Of a stretch of 64,000 bases of DNA, positions 57,630 to 64,000 are shown piece by piece; the stretch's first letter is position 1; every line of letters starts with the position of its first letter. Source of the stretch: JAICMB01 sp035295125 (GTDB lineage Bacteria; Acidobacteriota; Terriglobia; Bryobacterales; Bryobacteraceae); NCBI GenBank assembly GCA_035295125.1, contig DATGJP010000117.1, positions 4,372-68,371 on the forward strand, given 5' to 3'. The position numbers and the translations under genes are program-made. Below the pieces are notes generated by a model. The model did no database searches. It was not told the DNA's origin and was given only the letters and a program-made list of their open reading frames with translations.

Positions 57630-59939
57630 GTTTAGCTGGCCGGTGCGGACGTATTTGCCGGCCTTGTCGACGTAGCCTCTCGGAGACAGTTCCCTCTCAA
57701 TCGACCTTATGCGGCGCATCAATGGTGAATCGGCATCCGCGTCTTTCCACAGCCCCGCCAATTCATCCAGAACCGCGGCGGCCTTGTCACGATCTCCGCT
57801 GCGCAGATAGAGTTCCGCGAGGTCCGCATGCGCCTCGAGCCAGCTTTGCTGCGGCTCCCACCCATATGTGCGCGTTTTCAGTGCCACGAAGCGTTCATAG
57901 GTGGCGATCGCCTGGGCAGTGCTCCCCGAGTTTTGATAGGCGCGCGCCATGCTCCTCATCGCCAGCGGAACGCCGGCGGATTGCGAAACCATCTGCAACC
58001 GCTCGATAGCGGTGGGGAAATCGCCACCGGCCAGCGCCACCTCGCCTTCCAGCAAGTGTAAATCGCTCACCTGGTCATTGCTCTCGCGATCCACCTGTGC
58101 CGTGACGGTTCGCAGGAAGCGCTCTGCTTTGGCAACCATACCAGCACGGGCGTAAAGCGCTCCCAGCCGCGCATTGAGCCACAGCGGCGCGGGGGGATGC
58201 GCGGCCATCGTCTCGCCAACTTGGTTGAGTTCCCGCAACTGGCCGCTTCGATCACCACGCCCTTCGAGAAGAATCGCCAAAAACATATGATCGTGCGCCT
58301 CCGTGAGGGCCTCTTTCGCGTCGTGATCGAGCATGGTGGCCTGCCTGAGGGGTGCCTCCGCATCACGATACTTGCCCTGGAACATATCGAGCAGAGCCAG
58401 AGACCGCAAACCCCGGGACTTCATTTCCGGACGTGCCACGGCTCGTCCAAAGATCTCCCTGGCCTTCATAATGTCCCCGCTCCCGACCAACGCGAAGCCG
58501 TACTCATGATTGAGATTGCCGAGGGTCATCCAGGACGGCTGCAGTTCGAACGCCTTCGAATAGCATTCCAAGGCTTCGGCGATCAGATTCTGTTCCCTGA
58601 AACACACGGCCTTGTTCACCCAGCAGCGGGCATCGCGAACATCCAGTCGCAAGGCCGCGTCGTACTCGGGCAACGCTTCCTCAAATCTCCCATCCTGCAG
58701 CAGGAGGTTGGCGAGGTCGTAACGAGCGGAGATGTCATCTGGATAATTGCTCAGGAAGAGACGATACCCTTGGATGGCCTCTGGGACGTGGCCCAGGCGG
58801 TGCTCCATCGAAGCCTGAAGATAGAGCCGTTCGCGGTCGGTAATGCGCTCAGCACGGCGCAGCGCTTGCTGATAGTGCTCCTTGCCCTTCTCCTTCTCGT
58901 TGAATATATGACTTATGTACGCGCTACCCAGCGCCGCGTGAGCCATGGCAAAATCCGGGTCATCCTTTAGAGCGGCTTCGAACGCCTTTACCGCTTCGTG
59001 GTAGTCGCCTTTCCGCCATAGATCGCCACCTTCGGAAAAGAGACGCAACGCGTCCAGCGATGACGTAGTCACCAGCGGCAGTGGATGGTCGTTCTGACGG
59101 ATCGACGCGAGCGACTCACCCAGATCTTTCCGGATCGAGGCCGTCAGGTGGCTTAGAGCGGTAATGATCGCGTCTTGATTCCTGGCGTGCTCCAGATGAG
59201 ACCGCACCGCGAGCCCGCTTCGGGGGTTAATGAGACGCGCTGACAGAGCGTACTCCCTGCCCACCTTCGTGATCCCGCTGGCAATCAGGCCCTGGACATT
59301 CTCACGGAGGCAAATCTCACGCCCCAGCTGCTCGTCAATTCGAGTGTCGTTACGCTTGCCCATCCGTTGTAGGGAGGCGTTAATTCGCGATCTCGGTAGC
59401 ACATTCGCGTAGGTAGACTGCTCCAGGCTGGCAGTAAAAGCGGTAAGAAGAGAGCGATCGAAGACCGGATCGCCTGTCTGGTTCTCAATATCAGCGATCA
59501 GCACCCAGTTCCGGCTGACGAAAGGCAACACCGGCAAAGTGCGCGCCGCCCACGACCTCCAGATGCCTACTGCGACGAGAACGAAGATAAGCAGGGTTGC
59601 GGCCGCAATCGCCCATTTCGGCAAGCGAACGCTCCGGCTTGCGACGGAATCGGGAGGAGGAGTTACACGAAGCTTCTTCGTCGCCTGCAGAGAACCCTGA
59701 TGCTGGCTCCACCAGCCGTCGAGTTCATCAGGGTAGGCGTACACCGAATCGCGTTTCTCGTGTGCATGCCGGTGAACAGGTAGACCTTCCGTTTCTTCCC
59801 ATCGCTGCACCGTGCGAACGCCGTGGTTGAGGTAACCGGCGATTTCTTTCCAGGAGTGGAGGCAGCCGCCTTTACCAGGCGCGTTAGACGGGGCCGCGAC
59901 CGGACCCACGCCGCGAAGGGTCGGGCGTGTCCAGGGCAT
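57516..59939 (-). CDS. Membrane-anchored HTH-TPR regulator with a captured C-terminal tail
   Basis: 807 residues from the ATG at 59939. A DNA-binding domain (WKEIAGYLNHGVRTVQRWEE, residues about 33-52, then GLPVHRHAHEKRDSVYAYPD) is followed by a membrane helix near 110-130 (WAIAAATLLIFVLVAVGIW), a FlgO-like beta part (NWVLIADIENQTGDPVFDRS) and about ten TPR repeats. It ends RRIRSIERELSPR and then GYVDKAGKYV, which is a fragment of the WG-repeat gene at 61115 joined in frame, and about 36 more residues read from the antisense of the TPR pseudogene. Its true stop was probably lost. It resembles CadC-type sensors. Confidence 0.85.
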   Translation of the reverse strand: MPWTRPTLRGVGPVAAPSNAPGKGGCLHSWKEIAGYLNHGVRTVQRWEETEGLPVHRHAHEKRDSVYAYPDELDGWWSQHQGSLQATKKLRVTPPPDSVASRSVRLPKWAIAAATLLIFVLVAVGIWRSWAARTLPVLPFVSRNWVLIADIENQTGDPVFDRSLLTAFTASLEQSTYANVLPRSRINASLQRMGKRNDTRIDEQLGREICLRENVQGLIASGITKVGREYALSARLINPRSGLAVRSHLEHARNQDAIITALSHLTASIRKDLGESLASIRQNDHPLPLVTTSSLDALRLFSEGGDLWRKGDYHEAVKAFEAALKDDPDFAMAHAALGSAYISHIFNEKEKGKEHYQQALRRAERITDRERLYLQASMEHRLGHVPEAIQGYRLFLSNYPDDISARYDLANLLLQDGRFEEALPEYDAALRLDVRDARCWVNKAVCFREQNLIAEALECYSKAFELQPSWMTLGNLNHEYGFALVGSGDIMKAREIFGRAVARPEMKSRGLRSLALLDMFQGKYRDAEAPLRQATMLDHDAKEALTEAHDHMFLAILLEGRGDRSGQLRELNQVGETMAAHPPAPLWLNARLGALYARAGMVAKAERFLRTVTAQVDRESNDQVSDLHLLEGEVALAGGDFPTAIERLQMVSQSAGVPLAMRSMARAYQNSGSTAQAIATYERFVALKTRTYGWEPQQSWLEAHADLAELYLRSGDRDKAAAVLDELAGLWKDADADSPLMRRIRSIERELSPRGYVDKAGKYVRTGQLNSTLRTQIRQADFGTPTRVDGRGAIGQRLRFLFHACLL
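57630..57677 (-). pseudogene. Remnant of a WG-repeat gene 3' end
   Basis: These 48 bases match 61111-61162 at most positions (TTTAGCTGGCCGG, then GTATTTGCC-GCCTTGTCGA-GTAGCC). In the intact gene this encodes REGYIDKAGKYIWNPAS and the stop. Here a lost base shifts the frame past the stop, so it reads on as part of the regulator gene. Confidence 0.8.
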
Positions 59940-60144
59940 GGAATGCACCCAGGTGAGTTCACTACCATACTATGCCAAGTAGCGCCAAAAGAAGCCATGG
60001 GATTCTGCAGCGTCAAACTTCGCTTTTCACCCGCCTCTGTCAGACCCAAAATCCTTACATGAAGACGCGGAACGCCATTCGACTTCGCTGCGGCCGCGGT
60101 GATTGCGCAGCCTGCGCGGTACAGGGGTAACCGAGGACACAAAG

Positions 60145-61110
60145 ATGACTTCCTGGGTCCTGATTGGTGTGGCCCTGTCCGCCGCCGCAGGCGACATGGT
60201 TACCAATGACGCGTGGGGACGTTTATTCGATGAGGCATATCGGCTCGAGGCCGAAGGGCGGTACGCCGAGGCCTTCGTTCAATCCTCGAGAGCGCTCGAA
60301 GAGACGCAAAAATTCGACCCCGGCGACGTCCGGATTTCGATGACCCTGAATCGCATAGGAATTGCAGCCACCCATTTGGGCCGTTATCCGGTGGCCGAGA
60401 AAGCTTTCTTACGGGGCATCCGCTTGATCGAGCAGAGACAGGGCGATCGCTTCCCGCTGGCGCTTTTGTTGGGAAACCTAGGGTCTGTGTATTTCCTTGA
60501 AGGTAACCGCAATAAAGAGGCTGAGCAATTGAAGCGTAGGGCGCTCGACCTGGCATTGTCAGTTGTCGGACCCAATCATCCCGACACGGGGAACCTGTTT
60601 TTGGGGCTGGCGATTTTAGAGTTACAGACACACCGGATGCCCGAAGCGCAGGCGCATCTGGAGAGTGCTCTGGCTGCCCTGGAAAACAGCCCTCCCGAGT
60701 ACGCGACACATTTGGCAGCAGCTTTTCACAATTTCGCCCATCTGGCAGCAAGCAGGGAGCGGTACTCAGAAGCCATTGCCAAGTATGAAAAATCGATCGC
60801 CTTGTTTGAGCAGAATCTGCGGCCGGACCACCCGAGTCTGACTTATCCTTTGACGGGCTTGGCTTCCGTATACATTAAGACCGATCAGGCAGCCTTGGCC
60901 CTTCCTCTGCTGGATCGAGCGCTAAGAATCGCAGAATCGGCATACGACAAAGACCACCCCGTCCTCGCGAACGTTCTTTCGCTCTACGCCGCCGCCCTGA
61001 AGAAGGCAGGTAGGAAAACAGAAGCCCAGGTGATGGCAAGCCGGGCGGCCACGATCGCCGCGGTGAGGCGTGCGAAGGTTGACATCTCGGATCTTGGCGC
61101 CGGTCGATGA
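60145..61110 (+). CDS. Secreted TPR protein, intact copy
   Basis: 321 residues from the ATG at 60145. A short signal peptide (MTSWVLIGVALSAAAGD) is followed by TPR or Kinesin-light-chain-type repeats of about 42 residues: SMTLNRIGIAATHLGRYPVA, LGNLGSVYFLEGNRNKEAEQ, LFLGLAILELQTHRMPEAQA, FHNFAHLAASRERYSEAIAK and YPLTGLASVYIKTDQAALAL. It is the working paralog of the gene at 56667. It is convergent with the WG-repeat gene four bases away. Confidence 0.88.
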   Translation: MTSWVLIGVALSAAAGDMVTNDAWGRLFDEAYRLEAEGRYAEAFVQSSRALEETQKFDPGDVRISMTLNRIGIAATHLGRYPVAEKAFLRGIRLIEQRQGDRFPLALLLGNLGSVYFLEGNRNKEAEQLKRRALDLALSVVGPNHPDTGNLFLGLAILELQTHRMPEAQAHLESALAALENSPPEYATHLAAAFHNFAHLAASRERYSEAIAKYEKSIALFEQNLRPDHPSLTYPLTGLASVYIKTDQAALALPLLDRALRIAESAYDKDHPVLANVLSLYAAALKKAGRKTEAQVMASRAATIAAVRRAKVDISDLGAGR

Positions 61111-61114
61111 GTTT

Positions 61115-62053
61115 TTAGCTGGCCGGGTTCCAGATGTATTTGCCAGCCTTGTCGATGTAGCCTTCCCGATTACCAAGCCACACCGGCGCAATCCCGGCAA
61201 CGAACGGACCGGCATTGTCGAATTGGGGATTGATGGCGAACTTGCCATCTTTATCGATGTATCCGAAACGCTGACCAATCGAGACTACGGCGAGTCCGCT
61301 AGAGAAATCGCCGGCCTGATCGAACTGAGGATTGATCACAAGCTTCCCGGAACGATCGATGTAGCCGAACTTCTCACCCATACGCACCGCCGCAAGCCCA
61401 TCATTGAATTCACCCGCGCCGGCAAACTGCGGATTGATCACCAGCTTTCCCGACGAATCGATGTACCCATACTTGTCGCCCATTTTTACGAGCGCGCGGC
61501 CTTGGGAGAATTCACCCGCCTCATCGAATTGGGAGTTGATGGCTAGTTTTCCGTGTTTGTCGATGAACCCCCACTTGTTCCCCATCAAGACGGGAGCCAG
61601 GTTGTCCCCAAACGATCCGGCGCCGTCATACTGCGGGTTGATCACGTACTTGCCTGACTTGTCGATATAGCCGAGCTTGGGCCCGAGCCCAACCAGCGCG
61701 TATCCGTCGGAGAACGGGTCGGCCATGTCGAACTGTGGCGAGATCGCCAGCTTGCCAGTTTTATCGACATAGCCCCAACGCTTGTTGATCTGAACCGGCG
61801 CATAGCCTTCCTCGAACTCACTGGCTGCATCAAATTGCGGCTGCACCCGCAACTTGCCGCCTTTATCGATGAAGCCGAACTTACCGTTCACCGCCACCGG
61901 AAAAAGCGAGCTGCGATTCCCGCCGACGAGGCTGATGATGGCGAAAACAACAATGGCGATCAGAATAACGAGCGCCACGAGCAACGCCCAGTTCTTTTTG
62001 CCGGGATCCCAACGCGTGTGGGTAAGTCCTACCGTGTCCGAGCGGGAAAACAT
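61115..62053 (-). CDS. Membrane-anchored WG (KWG)-repeat protein
   Basis: 312 residues from the ATG at 62053, supported by AGGAGGATACACAT. After a short cytoplasmic head and one helix (WALLVALVILIAIVVFAIIS) come about seven WG repeats of 32 residues: each has G-[FY]-I/V-D-K-x-G-K, an INPQF-like strand and a G-x-A-x-V turn, for example WGYVDKTGKLAISPQF and FGYIDRSGKLVINPQF. Such repeats form a beta structure found in surface or regulatory proteins; function is unknown. Its start region faces the glycine-zipper gene at 62157. Confidence 0.9.
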   Translation of the reverse strand: MFSRSDTVGLTHTRWDPGKKNWALLVALVILIAIVVFAIISLVGGNRSSLFPVAVNGKFGFIDKGGKLRVQPQFDAASEFEEGYAPVQINKRWGYVDKTGKLAISPQFDMADPFSDGYALVGLGPKLGYIDKSGKYVINPQYDGAGSFGDNLAPVLMGNKWGFIDKHGKLAINSQFDEAGEFSQGRALVKMGDKYGYIDSSGKLVINPQFAGAGEFNDGLAAVRMGEKFGYIDRSGKLVINPQFDQAGDFSSGLAVVSIGQRFGYIDKDGKFAINPQFDNAGPFVAGIAPVWLGNREGYIDKAGKYIWNPAS

Positions 62054-62156
62054 ATGTGTATCCTCCTGATTCAGAAGACCTGCTTTCTTATGAGCAAATG
62101 GGTCTCCACTGTTTGGAACGAACATTGCTCTGCAGATTACAGGAGGGCGTAACGCC

Positions 62157-62786
62157 ATGTTGAGCATCAAAACCGCGCTACTAGGCGGTGGAATGGCCGT
62201 TCTGGCCGTGGTGGCCGCTGCTGGATGGATGCGTAAAGCTCCTAATAGTTCGGCTGTTAATACCGCCGGCACTACATATGCGGTACCTTCCACGAATACT
62301 CCGCAAGCGACTGACTACAACTCGCAGGCGGCGCCCGTCAGCTACAACGCTCAGCCGACCGGCACGGTAGTCGCGCAACCGGTCAACGGATCGAACCCCG
62401 TTGCAACACAGCCGGTCAATTCATCGAACCCGTGCGAGCCGAATAGCCCGGACAATGGATATCAGGGATATCAGCCCGCCGTGTATTCCAGCGATTACTA
62501 TGCAAACTCGGCGCAACCCGGCTATTACGATCGCGGATACGTCGGAACCGTGCACAGGCCCGTGCGAGTAGTGAGACAGCAGTACTATGGCAGTGCGGAC
62601 CGCGAGGTCACTTACACGAGACATCATCCGAGGTCCCTCAAGAAGTCGGTTGCCATCGTGGCCGGCACCGCAGGAACCGGAGCCGCAATCGGAGCGCTGG
62701 CGGGCGGCGGTAGAGGCGCCGGAATCGGTGCTGTTGCGGGGGGACTCGGCGGATTCGTTTACGATCGCCTGACCCACAACCGCTGA
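62157..62786 (+). CDS. Secreted protein with a glycine-zipper C-terminus
   Basis: 209 residues. A signal or anchor helix (LLGGGMAVLAVVAAAGWMRK) is followed by a long polar, serine/asparagine/tyrosine-rich part and, at 166-200, VAIVAGTAGTGAAIGALAGG and AGIGAVAGGLGGFVYDRL, the glycine-zipper 2TM pattern of Rickettsia 17-kDa-type antigens. Such zippers insert in the outer membrane or pack against it. It is divergent from the WG-repeat gene across 103 bp, and the two could be co-regulated. Confidence 0.8.
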   Translation: MLSIKTALLGGGMAVLAVVAAAGWMRKAPNSSAVNTAGTTYAVPSTNTPQATDYNSQAAPVSYNAQPTGTVVAQPVNGSNPVATQPVNSSNPCEPNSPDNGYQGYQPAVYSSDYYANSAQPGYYDRGYVGTVHRPVRVVRQQYYGSADREVTYTRHHPRSLKKSVAIVAGTAGTGAAIGALAGGGRGAGIGAVAGGLGGFVYDRLTHNR

Positions 62787-62810
62787 TTCTTCCGCGTTAT
62801 TTGAAGAATG

Positions 62811-62941
62811 TGGAAGGGTGAAGCAGGCATTCAGCCTGCCTTTGCACTTCACCCAGAGCTTCGGTCGGTGGGCGGCTATTACTGCATTGCAGTACCGCCA
62901 TCTTCAGCCGGCGCATGGGCAGCCTGAAGGCCGCGTTACGT
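62811..62941. repeat. Dispersed palindromic element, fullest copy
   Basis: TGTGGAAGGGTGAA runs into GCAGGC-ATTCA-GCCTGC (62823-62839), then TTCACCC. Further on GGGCAGCCTGAAGGCCGCGTTACG (62917-62940) repeats the element at 14001-14024 almost exactly. It lies between the glycine-zipper gene and the convergent adaptor gene. Confidence 0.8.
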
Positions 62942-62950
62942 GGTTTTCAT

Positions 62951-64000
62951 CTACATGCTGGAAGGCAGGAAAACCTCGGCCACTTCATCGCCGGCATTCA
63001 AACCATCCGTGATGGACGTGTACATCTCGGACTGTATTCCCGTCGTAACGGTCTTCTCGACGAAACGGCCACCGCTCCGTACTAATACGGTGTTGCCGTT
63101 CCGAACCGCGGCCCGCGGCACTGTCAAAACGTTCTCAGCCTGCGCCACCACGACGTCCCCGGAACCGGAAAGATCGGGAATCAACCGGTTATCGGATGCC
63201 TCAATATGAATAACCACGGGCACGGTGCGGATATAGTAATTCTGCCCCCAGCTTCCCGTCGCCAGGGCGCCAATGCTGTATACGGTACCGGGAAGCTGTA
63301 AATCCGGGAAAGCATCCAGGCGAACCGTGACCTTCTGCCCGATGCGCAGTTCGCTGCTCTCGGCTTGATTGATCGTAGCCTCGAGTTGCAGACTCTTGGA
63401 ATCGACCACCTTCATGAAAAGCTGCCCTGGATAGACCTGGTCGCCTTCCTGAATCTGGCCCATGTCCCCGCCCCGCCAGACCTGCTGCATCACGGCAATA
63501 CCGTCCATAGGAGCCGCCACCGTAAATTTCTGAATATCGTGCGTGTGGCGCGCGAGGTGCCGCTCCTGGCGCTCACGAGTGATTTCGAGAATGCGAAGCT
63601 CCGCGGCGAACGAAGCTTTTTGGAACGCGAGGTTTTGCTGTAATTGCTTGTAGCGCGCCTCGGTTTCATCCACTGACAGTTGCAGCAACTCCTTCTCGAT
63701 CGGCGTCAGGATCGGCGCCTCTTTCGCGTCCAGCCGGGCTTTTTCCATGTCGGACTTCGACTGCCGGATGGTCTGCTGCAAAGTCTCCCACTCAATCGCC
63801 TGCTCAGCTTTGCGCTTATCGACGTCCGCCCTGGCCTGACGAACTGTCTCGGTGACATCGTCAATGTGATCCTTGGTCGATTGAGCGTCGACCTGCGCGA
63901 TGATTTCTCCCTTTTTGACGACAGCCCCAGGCTTCACCAGCTTCATGAGAATCAGGTTGTTATTTTCCGGGCCGCGAAGCTCGGGCGCGTTAATGTTCAC
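62951..64000 (-). CDS. HlyD/RND-type periplasmic adaptor (5' end beyond window)
   Basis: 349 residues are visible and the frame is still open at the window edge, so the N-terminal helix or signal is missing. NLILMKLVKPGAVVKKGEII is the first half of the lipoyl domain; residues about 45-150 are a long coiled coil (RQARADVDKRKAEQAIEWET, QQTIRQSKSDMEKARLDA); FTVAAPMDGIAVMQQVWRGG closes the lipoyl domain. The beta-barrel (QKVTVRLDAFPDLQLPGTVY) and the membrane-proximal part (VLTVPRAAVRNGNTVLVRSG) follow. Such adaptors bridge an inner-membrane transporter to an outer-membrane channel. Its permease is probably outside the window. Confidence 0.92.
   Translation of the reverse strand: MNINAPELRGPENNNLILMKLVKPGAVVKKGEIIAQVDAQSTKDHIDDVTETVRQARADVDKRKAEQAIEWETLQQTIRQSKSDMEKARLDAKEAPILTPIEKELLQLSVDETEARYKQLQQNLAFQKASFAAELRILEITRERQERHLARHTHDIQKFTVAAPMDGIAVMQQVWRGGDMGQIQEGDQVYPGQLFMKVVDSKSLQLEATINQAESSELRIGQKVTVRLDAFPDLQLPGTVYSIGALATGSWGQNYYIRTVPVVIHIEASDNRLIPDLSGSGDVVVAQAENVLTVPRAAVRNGNTVLVRSGGRFVEKTVTTGIQSEMYTSITDGLNAGDEVAEVFLPSSM

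Noticed and set aside
1..64000. CRISPR array, tRNA, rRNA, insertion sequence or prophage
   Set aside because: I looked for spaced direct repeats, cloverleaf ends, transposase and phage genes and found none; the repeats present are short palindromes.

Overview
The window is GC-rich, densely coded chromosomal DNA from what looks like an acidobacterium of the Solibacter/Bryobacter type. The signs are a stand-alone protein with the Solibacter-type TIGR03437 domain, two MacB/FtsX-like ADOP permeases of over 800 residues, a GWxTD domain, many secreted TPR, beta-propeller and Tat-signal proteins, membrane-anchored HTH-TPR regulators, and a family of short palindromic repeats between genes. I saw no rRNA, tRNA, CRISPR array, insertion sequence or prophage. 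Both edges cut genes: a serine hydrolase on the left and an HlyD-type adaptor on the right.

Layout. 1-7.1 kb: serine hydrolase and divergent TetR regulator, a TPR protein, HU with a strong terminator, TatA, a MetX-like hydrolase, an ECF sigma factor with a membrane partner, then pyrE-truA. 7.3-13.9 kb: GMC oxidoreductase with its Tat-signal small subunit, a HEAT-repeat protein, a glycine C-acetyltransferase-like enzyme, DinB. 14-24.2 kb: TIGR03437 protein, GT39-like membrane protein, rpsU, an RRM protein, an endonuclease III relative with altered catalytic residues, truncated hemoglobin, amidase, msrA, an exported HpaI-type aldolase and an SMP-30 protein. 24.4-26.7 kb: a three-gene locus that looks like a polymorphic toxin (deaminase-like C-terminus) with an Imm5-like immunity gene and a helical partner. 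26.9-40.6 kb: propeller and permease genes, GNAT-aminotransferase pair, a tightly packed hydrolase/membrane protein/SDR/response-regulator cluster, acs, and blaI-blaR1 with a GWxTD fusion. 40.7-47.6 kb: DUF2182, two DUF899 thioredoxin-like genes, a divergent ArsR regulator, a membrane-anchored peroxiredoxin-like gene with an in-frame UGA at the peroxidatic cysteine (probable selenoprotein), and an ADOP permease. 47.6-56.1 kb: padR-glycosidase-membrane operon with a perfect operator palindrome, di-haem peroxidase, Tat carboxylesterase, CehA/McbA-type PHP protein. 56.2-64 kb: two decayed genes, and a duplicated TPR plus WG-repeat gene pair of which one copy has decayed and been absorbed into the end of a regulator gene.

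The strongest non-routine observations are the selenocysteine gene (44272-45045) with a SECIS-like hairpin directly after the UGA, the toxin/immunity locus (24403-26681), and the duplication-decay-fusion event at 56667-62053. Several exported redox or hydrolytic enzymes carry Tat-like signals (7870, 24217, 28181 and 54409 starts), and a tatA-like gene is present at 2997.
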